From assembly GCA_002812745.2 (NCBI GenBank), contig NCSJ02000299.1, positions 1-52,619 on the forward strand: a DNA stretch of 52,619 bases, read 5' to 3'. The notes under the pieces were generated by a model. It saw only the letters and a list, made by a program, of their open reading frames with translations, was not told the origin of the DNA and searched no databases. Of the stretch, positions 10,115 to 22,628 are shown in pieces. The DNA comes from Scytalidium lignicola. Lineage: Eukaryota > Ascomycota > Leotiomycetes. The translations under genes and the position numbers were made by a program. Position 1 is the first letter of the stretch; each line of letters begins with the position of its first letter.

Positions 10115-10963
10115 TCATGCGGAATTCCACAATCGCTGCACGGCGCCAATATACTCTTCCTCATGTGCCACAAGATGACTTACATGCCCAGTATCCTCAA
10201 ACCTCTCGCTATCAACGACATACCCTTTACTCCTAGCATCAGCAACATGCTCCTCGACATCCTTCCATTGAACCATAACATCCTTCCACCCATAAACATA
10301 AAGCCTCGGCGTCTTCGTGTCAAATAATTCCGTCTTATTAAGCATGGCCCTTATAAGATCAACCGGCGTCCCCTTACCAAAAACCCAAAAATAAAACACG
10401 TAGAACCCAAAGACGATCCGGAAGAATGCCATGCCCAGGAATCGTAGCAGGATGTTTTTAGGTATCGAGACGGTGAATGCGCGAATCGATGCTTCGTACG
10501 TCGCCCGTCCGGGACTGCTATCTAGCACCAACGCTGTCATCGGGAGAGGCTTAGCCGTCTTCTCTAGATACGTCGCTACGATGGTACACAGCGTGGCTGC
10601 GCCGCCGTTTGAGAAGCTATGGAGTAGGATCCGGGCATCCGGAGGTATGCCGTATAGAAACTCTAGCACTGGGGTTAGGCGCTTGAGATTCGCGGTTTTG
10701 CTGTGGAAGAGCATGTTGACGGTGTCAGTTGTTACGACGATGATGCGCGCTGTTGGATATAGCTTTGTGTAGCAGGTAGTGTATTTGGCGATGTGCCGAG
10801 GTTGAGCGTTGAGCCATGATGTGATGAGGATCACGTCCGGAGGCGGCTTTGATGAGGTGGTGACTGTGACTGTTGACGGTTCATTTGGTTGGGGAGAGAT
10901 TAAGACTGTTGAATTGAGCTTGATGAAGTCTGAGAAACCAGTAGAAGGTTTGGGCTGTGCCAT
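10115..10963 (-). CDS. TMEM53/DUF829 (PaxU-like) alpha/beta-hydrolase-fold protein
   Basis: Single-exon protein of 282 aa. It has an alpha/beta-hydrolase layout: beta strand and oxyanion region DVILITSWLNAQPRHIAKY (43-61), nucleophile-elbow-like HSFSNGG with Ser118, a candidate acid in YGWKD (Asp228) and a candidate base in DTGHVSHL (His260). A hydrophobic stretch at about 171-194 could lie in or on a membrane. This is the DUF829 family, which includes animal TMEM53 (a nuclear-envelope protein) and fungal proteins called PaxU after an indole-diterpene cluster gene. The PaxU label does not imply that pathway here, because no geranylgeranyl transferase, prenyltransferase or P450 gene is nearby. 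Substrate unknown. The stretch just upstream of the start contains an N at 10974. Confidence 0.8.
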   Translation of the reverse strand: MAQPKPSTGFSDFIKLNSTVLISPQPNEPSTVTVTTSSKPPPDVILITSWLNAQPRHIAKYTTCYTKLYPTARIIVVTTDTVNMLFHSKTANLKRLTPVLEFLYGIPPDARILLHSFSNGGAATLCTIVATYLEKTAKPLPMTALVLDSSPGRATYEASIRAFTVSIPKNILLRFLGMAFFRIVFGFYVFYFWVFGKGTPVDLIRAMLNKTELFDTKTPRLYVYGWKDVMVQWKDVEEHVADARSKGYVVDSERFEDTGHVSHLVAHEEEYIGAVQRLWNSA

Positions 10964-11707
10964 AATTTTGAGGNTTTTTTTTGAGATCTAGAAGCTTTCT
11001 CTGATTCTACAGTATGTCGCCCTTTCTGGGTGGGGGGGGGGATCCTCTCTATTATATAATAATATCTACTTTATAAAGGATTGGATATAACTGTTGAGAA
11101 GATATCTAGAAAAAAGGGTGTGAAACGAGCTCTCATAATTACGCCGCAGCTGCTCAAATGGAGCAACAGACCATCCGACTTGTAGGTATTTGTAATTTCT
11201 AGGTAGTGCAGTTTTCAACTGAACCTAGATTGATTACTTTCGAGCGACAACCGCCACCTATCGCAAGGCCCACGAGTCCGACATGCCGACGTTCACCGGA
11301 GTACATATGAGAAATGCTCCGACATAGCTTTGGACGTCAGGTTCATCTTTTGACAGATTGAAGCTCCTTTTCTTTGGTAAGCTATGTGAACATTCTTAAT
11401 AGAAGAAAGCAAAGAATGAATGAATCTAGATCGTAAAATATCTTGTTAGAGATAAGGTTTTAGGAAAGTCTAGTAAAAGGCGCTTGTTGCGTCAGCTACT
11501 CGTACTATATATATATCACTATATAGTAATGTTCTATCTATTTGAACTGATTCGTATCTTTTTATTAGTAGCAGGTCATCTTCCGTGGCCTTCATAGATT
11601 CCGAGACTCGTGAAATCAACAACTTTGTGCAACCCATTCCCTCGCTCGCTCCACTTGCTACGAAATCATTCCAAGACAAAACGTAAGCTACTGCATTACA
11701 TCCAAAA
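10964..11707. other. Intergenic, AT-rich, with a 10-G tract
   Basis: It holds an N at 10974 before a T run and a run of ten G at 11032-11041. The region 11500-11525 is a TA-rich microsatellite-like patch. Short open frames show no coding character. The promoter of the hydrolase gene must lie at its left side and the 3' end of the kinase at its right. Confidence 0.4.
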
Positions 11708-14700
11708 TCATACCTCCTTAGTTCTCAAGCCCGCAAAATCCCTTCTGATATCATCCTTATCCATTTGGATCTCCGTCTCTACCAGTTCAATCCCAGACAG
11801 GCTGGGAAACCTCTTGCTAAAATCAGCAATATAATCTTCTTTCTCCTGCTGTGTCATATCCGGTCTGGCCTCTATCCTTGGTCGACTACCTGGCAATGGT
11901 GCCGCGGAGCTGTTATGTGGAGATGGTGGCCTAGCACCGCCTGTACTAACACTGTTGAGATGGACCGGTTTTGGAGGCGCACTAGGTCGACCTGTTGAAG
12001 CTTTATAAAGTGTAGCAGGAGGCTGAGAGCGAGGTTTCGGGTAGTTCAGAGGAGGATCTTCCACGATGGGGGCAGTTCGATTGTGTACGACGCTTTGGGT
12101 AAGGGGCTTTCGGGCAGTGTTAGATACAGGGTATGGATTGTTGGAAGTTGGCTGATCGAATTGCCTTGGCTGAGATGGAGGTCGATTCTCCGTGTACCGT
12201 CCATATCCCTCTGCAGTTCGCTTTGGGGGGGAGTGTTGTGTCTCGTCTAGAAGAGTTTTTACTTTGTTTTGGATGCTTGTAGCACGAGAGACACCGCCGA
12301 TACTCTTTGGTATTGGAGCGCTAGCTCGTTCCCCGAGTCTTTTTCGATACTCTGCAGCCGCGTTGGCCACCCGCTTTTCCTCCATTGACAGGCGTCTTCG
12401 TTCTAACTCACGCCTTTCTTCTGGAGGTAGGTCATCTGCATCTTCTAGCACATTGCCATCATCACTTCGGCCATCTGTTGCTACAGAGCCGGCTATAGGT
12501 GTGAGATCTCTTCTTTCGAGCTCTTGCAAAGGACTTGGAGTTCGAGGGCCTGCATTACTTTCAAAGCGCTTGAATGCATCGCCAAATTTCCCAGCTAGCA
12601 GGGTCTTAGTGCCTGAGAGGGACATGGACGGAAGACTGGAACGCTTCTGCTTGTTCGAGCCACTGCTTCGGCGTCTATCCTTTTTCGCAACTTCATTATC
12701 TTCCATTGAGCGAAGAAAATCAACATTTGACTGTATGTTGGTCTCCTCCTCCGATCCAGAGCCTGAACTTGAAGTGGCGTCGCCCGATCTCGAGTACGAC
12801 ACTCGTTTCTCCGGAAGAGGTCTACTGCCGGACTCTTTCTCCCGCAGGTAATCCATGTTCGATTCCAAGTATATACTTGTTGGGCGAGGGCGTGCATTAC
12901 TTGACTTTGTCCTTGTAACTGGTTCAAGAACATCCAAATTCGGTCTCCCACCTTCCAGTGAAGGTCGGGATGAGGATGGATGTCTCATGTGGGCTGGTCT
13001 GGCATCAAGTGATATCTTTCGATCAACTGATCCAGCATGCAGAGACTGGTTCTCTTCTTGGGCAAGGGGTTGTTTTCTGGCAGCTGTTGATTCTTGACTT
13101 CTAGGAAGACTGGAAGACCGGTGCTGGTCTGAATCTAGAGGGAATCGATATACAGGAGAAGGATTGAATTTGGTCGATGGTGGCGGGGGAGTAGGCGAGG
13201 TCATTGTCCCTGTAGAGACCATTGTTGGTCTAGTTGGCATTGGCTGATAAACTGTGGAAGGAGTAGATGTCACGGCTTGAAGCTCGGGTGTACTCTCAAT
13301 TATCTTCTGTGCGCGACTAACAGTTCCAGCAGGCGGTTTCGGTGACGCTGTTGGCGCAGGGGCATTCGTTGGTGGAAGCGACGCAAAAGCATCGTCTGCC
13401 AGTCTTTCCGTGATCCGCTGTGAGAGATCCTTCGGAGCAGATGTCGATTGCGCTGTAGCGTTAAATTCAAATTTGCCATGATCGTGGAGTAAGGAGAATT
13501 GATCCAAGCTTGGAAATCTGCTAGATAATTCGTCGGTTTGGGGTACAGCTTTACCATCTAGAGCTGCAAAAGGGTCGGTGGTAGTGCCTCGCATTGGTGA
13601 TGGACTTGGTTTGGTCACATGGTTCTGGGCACTCGTAGTTGGTCTACCTCTTCGCATCGGTACGACATCTGGAATAACAGGTTGGGATGGTGCTTGGGGT
13701 GAGTAGACGGCGCCTACCACTGGCGGCGATGTTATATGCTGCTCAGGCGATGGCAATTGCTGATATCGACGAGTTTCTGATTGTGTCCTTGCAGCATAAA
13801 TCTGGAACAAGTGAGCTGTGGTTATCATGCACCGTTGGATAGGGCCATACATCTTTAATGGGAATCTCAATGCCCTGCAGTAGACAAGCTTCGCGTAGGA
13901 CTTGATATATATTTGGCCGAGACTTAGGATTCTCTTTTAACATAGAAGCTTATCCTTGTTAGTGTGCATGTTACAGATCAGGCAAGGGATTTAAGCATGC
14001 TCACCAATAAGCTTCTTCAGCGGATCCGAGAAGACTGGATAACTGGGAAATTTAAAGCTAGCGTTAAGAATGGCCAGTTGACCATGGGCTTCGAATGGCG
14101 TAGTGTAATAGCACAACTTATATAATAACACACCTAATGCCCATATATCTGATTTTTCGTCAATAGGCTGCTTTCGATAAACATCGATCATCTCTGGACT
14201 TCTATATTGCAGAGTTGTATGTTTCTGCACATCGTCCTCGATAAGCCTGCATTCCGCCGCGGTTGTAGCAGCAGGTCGAGGAGGGGCGGTGGAGCCAAAA
14301 TCACATAGCTTGAATCGTCTCACGCCATTGTTTGTAGTTATCAGGACGTTTTCGACCTTGAGATCTCGGTGGAGAAGTGGAGGTTTGAGATAATGCATGC
14401 AGGCGACTCCTTCAGCCACGTCTGAGAAGATCTTGAGAATCTCAGGCTCCGTCAATCTGTTCTGTAGTCGTGTATTCATAAAATCGATCAGGCCTCCTCC
14501 GTTACAGAACTCCATCAGCAGAAAGACTTCATATCCACCGCCTTTCAGCTGCGACGCATGTGAGTCGTAGTAGGTGACAATGGCACGGTGGCCCTTCAAC
14601 TTCTTCATTGTCTCCACTTCGGTCTTCATGTTGGCCAAGTGGTCTTTGTCGGGCACAGCGACTCGTTTCAGGACCGCAATATCGGTGCCATCAATGGGCT

Positions 14701-14902
14701 TCGGCATCTTGACGAGGTAGACATGGGCAAACCCCCCCTCGGAGAAGTACTTCTGAATGACCACCCTGTGGTTCCCTACCTGGATCTTCGTGCCCGGTGC
14801 GAAGGTGCCCGCTGGAGCTGAAGGGTCGGCAACAGGTACTGGAGCGCCATACGTTGCTGGGTGGTGTGCCGCCGGCGGCATGGAGGAGTGGTATGAAGAC
14901 AT
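11708..14902 (-). CDS. ARK1: Ark1/Prk1 (NAK) family serine/threonine protein kinase
   Basis: Predicted 1029 aa from three exons (14902-14005, 13948-13851, 13801-11708). Introns are 13949-14004 (GTGAGC donor; CTAAC only about 10 nt from the acceptor) and 13802-13850. The kinase domain spans about 40-330: Gly loop SEGGFAHV (54-61), Lys79 in VLKRV, catalytic HRDLKVEN (168-175), DFG (191-193), SPEM. The GGFAHVYLV loop and the ...ENPKSRPNIYQVLREAC end of the domain are typical of the Ark/Prk/AAK1/GAK group. About 690 residues of Pro/Ser-rich, low-complexity tail follow, with a charged helix RRELERRRLSMEEKR. In yeast these kinases phosphorylate endocytic adaptors at actin patches and promote disassembly of coats. 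The tail length is normal for filamentous fungi. Which yeast paralogue it equals cannot be decided here. Confidence 0.9.
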
Positions 14903-16698
14903 TGTGGGCTTTACTAGGCGGCGGCCTGACTGAGGGACGCAGAGCTGAGTGAGATCGGGGGACTATATATCACTGCATTTGAGCGACCCTGCGAGATTGA
15001 CAGCACGGCAGAGAGAGGCGAAAGGCACAGGAGACAGCGAGATGCCTAATGCCCGGTGGAAGTCGTTTGTATATTATATGTGTTGTATCGAACTGACGTT
15101 CTCGTCCACTGGGCACAGGGACGACGTGTAGCTGGTTGGCATTCATGCGGGATCTCTCCTGTAGCGAGCCAGTCCCCATCACCGCCTCCCGTTTAGGCAG
15201 CCAAGGTCATGGTTTCTGCCAGCCACCTTTGGGGGGTTTCACCATCATTCACCGTGGAGAAATGACCTGTCCTCATTCCTTTTCTCGCAAAGTCTTGTGC
15301 TAGGCTGTCATCCAGCTGACAGCCGCACCACTCTTCCCGAGCTTAGAATGCTCCAGCAAAATGATTATCCACGGATATATACGGAGGGGATCAAGTCCAT
15401 AACGATAGATTCGGCCGACTACTTATCAGCCTTGCCTGGGAATTCTCGATCGGGAATAGCATTCGACGGGAAACCTCTTAGCTGCAGTCGGTGCACAGGC
15501 GTACCGAATCATCAGCCGTGTTCGGTTTGCTGGGAGGAGGGAATCGAGTAATGGTTTTGCCTCGAAGAAGAAGCAAACGGGAGCCTTGGGTCTACAGAAC
15601 CGTATTAAATCAAATCTATTTATTGTGGCTGTGGCTGTACGGTATCGTTCCTTTTAGGTTCTTTGTTCTCCCTCAATTTTCGGGGTTTTTTTTTTCAATA
15701 AATAGTTACTCAGGAGGTGCAGGACAAACATAATGCGTATACGGAGTACCTCTGTCAGTTAAATATAATTACCACAGTACCGTACAACTTCCGCCTGTTC
15801 TTTGATTACATAACCTAAGGATTATTGATTGCTTTAAGTTACCGTAGATTGCGCCTGCTGTGTCAGTCAGTAATAGACTCGACCTTCATAATCTAGGCGC
15901 CCCTTCTTTGCGATCGTGTTCTGCTCGGGGACAAACGGGCGCCTGGACGTGATGATCGAGGATGATCGATCAAGTTTGGATTGGATTGCGGCTGTCCGGT
16001 TTTACGGGAAGTACTTTTGCAGCAATAATAAAATGCAGTGGATGCGTGTACCCTGGGAAGAATCATCGCGGCTTTTCCGGGCGTCTGTGTGTGGCTCGGC
16101 GGTCGCAAAGATCAACGGCGGCCCCTTGGACGCTGCAGAAAGATGATCGGGGAATTAATAAGGAACGCTGAGATGGAAATGCTGCTTCTTCTTCTTGATC
16201 CTCTTCTTAAATAATGGGGACAGCGTCTGATGGAAGTCCCCAGAAATGGCGACCGCGAATGACTTGAGATTCCTTATCCGGGGGGGAGGGCAAAGTTGTT
16301 GGATTTGATGAATCGATCCCCAAGGAGGACACGCAGTGGCCAGCAGCGACCAGGCCCCGTCACGCTAGCAGCATAAGCGAAAGGGCTTTCATGTTCGAGC
16401 GGGTATATTAAGAGACAGACTCCGCTGCTCAAGGCCGTCAAGGCAAGGTCTTGTCCGATCACACCCCTGACTAGACCTCAACATAAAAAAGCCAGTCGCA
16501 TCACGACTTCTTTGGACTTCGCGCGCCGGCGCAAACAAAGAAGGCATCCCTAACCACACACACNAAAAAAAAAGCTCGGTCGTTGCTTGACCTGAAAGCA
16601 GGTCTCCTCTTTTTGCGCATTCGCTCTCACATATACATATACACTTATATATGGCGCCTTTCGCTGATTCTTTCAGATAATGTGGTCGCGTCGGAAAG
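14903..16698. promoter_or_regulatory. Long divergent promoter region ARK1 / MOT1
   Basis: This 1.8-kb region is the largest gene-free stretch and is less AT-rich than other intergenic DNA here. Several open frames of 60-85 codons exist on both strands, but none resembles a protein I know. An N sits at 16564 before an A run. A TATA-like run is at 16631-16653, just before MOT1. I see no repeat or mobile element. Confidence 0.4.
16651..16680 (+). promoter_or_regulatory. Possible 9-codon upstream ORF in the MOT1 leader
   Basis: An ATG at 16651 opens a frame of nine codons (MAPFADSFR) ending in TAA at 16678-16680, 18 nt before the MOT1 start at 16699. The context has T at -3 and G at +4, so initiation would be weak. 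It overlaps the end of a TATATA run (16646-16652), so whether it is transcribed depends on the true start site. Confidence 0.3.
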
Positions 16699-19600
16699 AT
16701 GGCTTCAAGGTACGTGCGAATGCTTTTTCCCTCTTGCGCGTCATTTGATGCGTTTCAAAAGTAAACGTGAACTTGTCGCTAACATCACGTGTTGCAGATT
16801 GGATCGTTTGGTCACGTGAGTATACCCAGATCTCTATCTCTATCTCTCTTCTCTTACGCGCAAACCACGTGATAATCCTGTCAACTGGAGGCCGGCCAAC
16901 TACTCCTTCATCGACTTATTGTACTGACCCATGACTTAGGCTCTTGGAGACCGGCAGCACTCCGTTGATCCGTAATACTGCGGCTCAACAGTTAGCTGAT
17001 GTTCAGAAAGCTCACCCCGAAGAACTCTTTAACTTACTAACCCGAGTCGTCCCCTACCTCCGTAACAAAACATGGGAGACTCGAATTGCTGCTGCAAAGG
17101 CGCTGGGGGGTATTGTGGAAAACGCAGAAAAGTATACCCCCAACCCCGAGGACACTCCATTAAAGGATGAGCCAAAGAAGGAGGAGAATGGCTTTGCTAT
17201 CAAGAAGGAAGAACCCAGGGAAGCAGAACCTCTTGCTGAAGGCCAGCTATCATTGAACTCACTTGATATTGTATCCATCATCAAATTCGGCAAAGTTTTG
17301 CTTCGAGGCGGTGGAAAGGAGTTTGACTACGCTCTGGCTTCACTCAACCCCTCCGAACGCCTTGGCTATCACAAGAAAACTCTGGCAGGTCGCCTTGGCT
17401 TGTTAGGAGAATATTTCGAGGAGGAGCTTGAGTTTGTCATTCCAGTTCATAAGCAGAATGGCTCAACCACCTATCATGACACTTCCAACGGACATTCCCA
17501 AGGGCAAAGCCAGCCGGCAGCAACTCCGATTGAGGAATCCGGTCTTAGTGCGAGACAGCTTAACCAGCTAAAAAGAAAACGGAAGCGAGAAGCTCAGCAT
17601 GCAGGCAGTAAAAATAGACTCGTTGATCTCTCAGTTCGGCGCTCCAATACTTTTGGATCCGATACGAACGGCCAAGATACGGCCATGTCTGATCTTGGAG
17701 AGGAAACCAAGAATGGCGTTGCCGACTACTTTTCTCTAGATCGCAATGCAGACGTCGATGAGGATACGAAGGTGGTTTCGGAATTCAAAGGTCCAGCCTT
17801 ACCGATAAAGTCGGAAATTCAGGCAGATGAAGAGAACGAAGGCGCAGAATGGCCATTCGAACGACTTTGTGAGTTCCTTATGGTCGATCTTTTTGATCCC
17901 CAATGGGAGACCCGGCATGGTGCTGCAATGGGCCTGCGAGAGATCATTCGGGTTCATGGTGCAGGAGCAGGCAGGCTTCGCGGAAAGAGCCGCGAGGAGA
18001 ACGATGCTCTTAATCAACGTTGGCTAGATGATCTGGCCTGTCGACTCTGTTGTGTCTTCATCCTCGACAGGTTTGGCGACTATGTCTCCGACACCGTTGT
18101 AGCCCCCATTCGGGAGACTGTCGGACAGACACTAGGTGCTTTGCTCATCCACCTTCCCGCAAGTTCCGTTTATGCCGTCCATCGAATATTGTACCGTATG
18201 GTGATGCAGGAAGACCTAAATCTCGACAAGCCGGTTTGGGCTATCTGTCATGGTGGAATGATAGGACTGCGCTACCTGGTAGCTGTCCGGAATGACCTTC
18301 TTTTAAAGGACAACGATATGATAGACGGTGTCATTCGTGCAGTAATGAAGGGTCTTGGGGACTGGGACGATGATGTGCGTTCAGTTAGTGCCGCTACGTT
18401 GATACCAATTGCTAAGGAATTCGTCAACTTGAGACCAGAAGCATTAGATGGCCTCATTAATATTGTCTGGGAATGCCTCTCCAACCTCGGCGATGACTTG
18501 AGCGCTAGTACCGGCCAAATCATGGACCTCCTTGCAAAGCTTTGTAGCTTTCCTGAAGTACTGGAAGCGATGAAGAGCAACGCGGCCAAGGATTCGGAGA
18601 AATCGTTTGCATTGTTGGTTCCACGACTCTATCCTTTCTTACGTCACACAATCACATCTGTTCGATCGGCAGTATTGAGGGCACTTTTAACTTTCGTCAA
18701 TATTGAAGGCGATCACACTCGAGATTGGTTAGATGGAAAGATTCTGCGATTAATTTTTCAAAATATTCTTGTTGAACGCAATGAGGATACGCTAAAGCTC
18801 TCTTTGAAAGTATGGAAGGCTTTGGTTGGATATCTTGCAAAGAATCCTGAGGAACTCGCGGCAGAGTTCTCCCCACACGTCGATCCCCTTATGCAACTTA
18901 CCCTTCACCCTATCGGTGTTTCTCGACACCCACTCCCCATGAACGCAACACTTTTTCAAAAGCCTTCTGGCAGCTATTATTCTCTTCCTGACGGCATCGT
19001 TCCACCACGACCAGCATCTCCTGGGCAATCAGAACCTCCCGCTAAGAAACGACGAAAATCTACAAAGGTCGTGGAGCCCGCTCCAACAACTTCTTCTCAT
19101 GATGTGGATGGCCACATGATGCAAGGTGACGTTGATTTGGTTGGTATGGATATTCTTATTAGATCTCGGGTCACAGGCGCGTGCGCGATGGGTCTCATTA
19201 TGTCCCTTGTCCCCACCAGTGCTTTGGAAGCATACGATGCAAGCATAATTCCTGGCATGTCTTCTGCGTTCGCCTCAACTCAGCTCACTACGTCTATCAT
19301 CATTGACGAATATGCTAAGAATTGCACGTCCCCCGAGCAAGCTGCAAGATTCATCACTCCATTGCAAAAGATAATTGAAACTGATCGCCCGCTACACTAT
19401 AGAGATCTCGTCAGTTTCACACAGCTTGTTCGCGCCCAGTGCTCACAATTGCTTAATACCTTCCGAGACGTTGGTAAGGTCTCACAAGGCCGTCTGCCAG
19501 TTCTTGCTGTTGTGGTTCAGGGTGACCCAGAAGCTGGTCCAGATGCCTTCTCTATTCAGACGGCTGACAAATGTGTCAACGAAGACTACGAAAGGCTGAA

Positions 19601-22600
19601 GAAAGCCCTCCAACCCAGTCAGCGACTAATCGCGACACAGGCATTGGCCGATGCCCGGGAGAGTGTTGTTGAGGCCATTAATATAGCAAAAGTTGCAAAA
19701 GAGCAGAGAGACGTCCGAATTAAGGCGGCTGCGGCTAGTGCATTAGTAGCTATGAAATTTTCACCAAAGAAACCAACTCATATCATCAAGGGTATGATGG
19801 ATAGTGTTAAGAAAGAGGAGAATGTAGAGCTTCAGCAACGTTCTGCAAGTGGTGTAGCGCGCCTTGTGGAGCTCTTCGCTGAAGGTGGGCGATCCGGACC
19901 AGCGCAGAAGGTTGTTTCGAATCTTGCCAAATTCAGCTGTATCGACACCTCGGAGACTCCTGAGTTTACGCCTAATGCCGGACTTACGAGCGCAATTTTA
20001 TCTCTCCGAAAGGAAGAGGACCGAAGAGACCACCCCGATGCAGCTAAGTTTGCTAGAGAGGCCAAGGAGGCTCGGATCATGCGTAGAGGCGCCAAGGAAG
20101 CTCTGGAGCAATTGTCTAGTATTTTTGGCCCCAGTCTATTTGAGAGAGTGCCAACGCTCAGAGCTTTGATGGAGGATCCGTTGAAGACGGCTTTCTTAGG
20201 ACCACTACCTGCAGATGCAAAAGACATCGAGAAGCCACTTGGACAAGAGATTATCGATGCTATGTCCGTTCTTCGAGCTCTCACACCTACTCTCCACGTT
20301 GGCCTACACCCCTTCGCCATGGGTCTCGTGCCTCTGGTTATTAAGGCACTACATTCGGAGTTGTCGGTTTTCAGGTATATGGCGGCTAAATGTTTGGCGA
20401 CAGTTTGCAGTGTCATTACTGTAGAAGGTATGACGATGTTAGTCGAGAAGGTCCTACCATCGATAAACAACCCAGTCGACCTGAGTTTTCGTCAAGGAGC
20501 GATCGAGGCCATTTACCATCTTATCCATGTTATGGGAGATAATATTTTGCCATACGTTATTTTCCTTATTGTCCCTGTTCTTGGTCGTATGAGCGACTCA
20601 GATAACGATGTTCGTCTAATTGCAACCACGACTTTCGCCACACTTGTTAAGCTTGTACCTCTTGAAGCCGGTATTCCAGATCCACCAGGATTATCTCAGG
20701 AACTTCTGAAGGGGCGTGATCGTGAGCGGACGTTCATTGCTCAGCTTCTCGATCCTCATAAGGTGGAACAATTTACCATTCCGGTTGCTATCAAGGCGGA
20801 ACTTCGTTCATACCAGCAAGAAGGTGTCAACTGGCTTCACTTTCTTAACAAGTACCACTTGCATGGCATTCTTTGCGACGATATGGGTCTTGGAAAGACT
20901 CTACAAACAATATGTATAGTTGCTAGTGACCATCATATGAGAGCAGAGGAGTTTGCGAAGACTGGCGCACCGGATGTCAGAAGATTGCCTTCGCTCATCG
21001 TCTGTCCTCCAACTCTATCTGGCCATTGGCAGCAAGAGATTAAAGCCTATGCCCCGTTCCTCACTTGCATGGCATATGTTGGTCCACCTGCAGATCGCCA
21101 ACGTATCCGAGATCAACTTGGCACGACCGATATTGTTATCACATCTTATGATATCTGCCGTAATGATTGCGATATCCTTGCTCCACTCAACTGGAATTAT
21201 CTTGTTCTAGATGAAGGGCATTTGATCAAGAATCCTCGAGCCAAGGTCACCATCGCTGTGAAGCGTCTTCTCAGTAACCACCGACTTATTCTCTCTGGTA
21301 CGCCAATTCAAAACAATGTGCTGGAACTATGGTCTCTCTTTGATTTCTTGATGCCGGGTTTCCTTGGTGCAGAGAAAGTCTTCCTTGATAGATTTGCTAA
21401 GCCTATCGCTGCAAGCCGTTTCAGCAAGTCGTCTTCAAAAGAGCAAGAAGCAGGTGCTCTTGCTATTGAAGCTCTCCATAAGCAGGTTCTACCGTTCCTT
21501 CTGCGTCGCCTTAAGGAAGAAGTGCTCGATGATCTTCCACCTAAGATCCTTCAGAACTACTATTGCGATCTCAGCGAGCTGCAGAAAAAACTCTTCGAGG
21601 ATTTTACAAGGAAGGAGGGCAAGACCATTGCAGAGAAGGCATCAAGCAACGATAAGGAGGCAAAGCAACACATCTTCCAGGCACTTCAATATATGCGCAA
21701 ACTTTGCAACTCCCCTGCCTTGGTTATGAAAGAAGGTCATAAGCAGTACGAAGAAACGCAACGCATCCTTGCAAAACAAGGCACTAGTCTACGGGATCCA
21801 GCCCATGCTCCCAAACTTACTGCTTTACGAGATCTTCTTGTTGACTGCGGAATCGGTGTTGAGCCTTCCTCCGAGAATGATCTCACCACGGAAACAAGTT
21901 ATGTCTCGCCTCATCGTGCGCTTATCTTCTGTCAAATGAAAGAAATGCTTGATATGGTACAGAACGATGTACTCAAAAAGATGCTCCCCTCGGTACAATT
22001 TCTGCGCATGGATGGCTCCGTTGATGCCTCACGACGGCAAGACATCGTTAATAAGTTCAACAGCGATCCAAGTTACGACGTCCTGCTATTGACTACAAGT
22101 GTTGGTGGCCTTGGTCTTAACTTGACTGGAGCTGACACTGTCATTTTCGTGGAACATGACTGGAATCCACAGAAGGATCTTCAGGCTATGGACCGGGCTC
22201 ACAGAATCGGTCAAAAGAAGGTAGTCAATGTCTATCGTCTTATCACAAGAGGCACCCTCGAAGAGAAAATTATGTCGTAAGTACCATTCCTACCTAGCTT
22301 CCTTTCCCCTCACATTAACTAACAAAAACACAGCCTTCAACGCTTCAAGATAGATGTTGCATCAACAGTCGTAAATCAGCAAAATGCAGGACTAGGAACA
22401 ATGGAGACAGATCAGATTCTTGATCTCTTCAATCTAAGCGATACAGCTGAGGGTATTGACAAACCAACGAACGGAGACGTGGGCAACGAGGAGGATATGG
22501 TGGATGCCACTGGTGAAGTAAGAGAGAAGGGGAAGAAAGGCTGGCTTGACGATCTGCAGGATTTGTGGGACGACAAGCAGTACGAGGAGGAATTTAATCT

Positions 22601-22628
22601 GGATGGATTCTTGAAGACTATGAAGTAG
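16699..22628 (+). CDS. MOT1: MOT1: TATA-binding-protein-associated Swi2/Snf2 ATPase
   Basis: Predicted 1886 aa from four exons: 16699-16709 (11 nt), 16798-16815 (18 nt), 16940-22276 and 22334-22628. The micro-exons give MASRLDRLVTLLETG, the family's usual start; introns are 88, 124 and 57 nt. The first about 1280 residues are HEAT repeats that embrace TBP. An acidic/basic linker with the KRRRKS-type nuclear signal (PAKKRRKSTK) lies at about 700. The C-terminal Snf2 ATPase has DDMGLGKT (motif I, about 1324), DEGH (motif II, about 1434), SGTPIQNN (III), TSVGGLGLNLTGAD (V) and DRAHRIGQ (VI). Mot1 uses ATP to remove TBP from DNA, repressing TATA promoters and redistributing TBP. The family and its role are well established; length fits (yeast about 1867). 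Three CACGTG motifs cluster around the micro-exon. Confidence 0.97.
16786..16871. promoter_or_regulatory. Cluster of three CACGTG E-boxes in MOT1 introns 1-2
   Basis: CACGTG occurs at 16786-16791 (end of intron 1), 16813-16818 (spanning the exon 2/intron 2 boundary, so its GTG is part of the GTGAGT donor) and 16866-16871 (intron 2). Three copies in 86 bp are far above chance. They would suit a bHLH factor (Cbf1/Pho4-like) acting from within the transcribed 5' end. Function is inferred. Confidence 0.45.

Noticed and set aside
10115..10963. Indole-diterpene (paxilline-type) gene cluster suggested by a PaxU-like protein
   Set aside because: No prenyltransferase, terpene cyclase or P450 gene in the window; DUF829 proteins are widespread outside such clusters.
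19832..20470. Open frame of 212 codons antisense to MOT1
   Set aside because: Shadow of the HEAT-repeat coding region; no recognisable protein.
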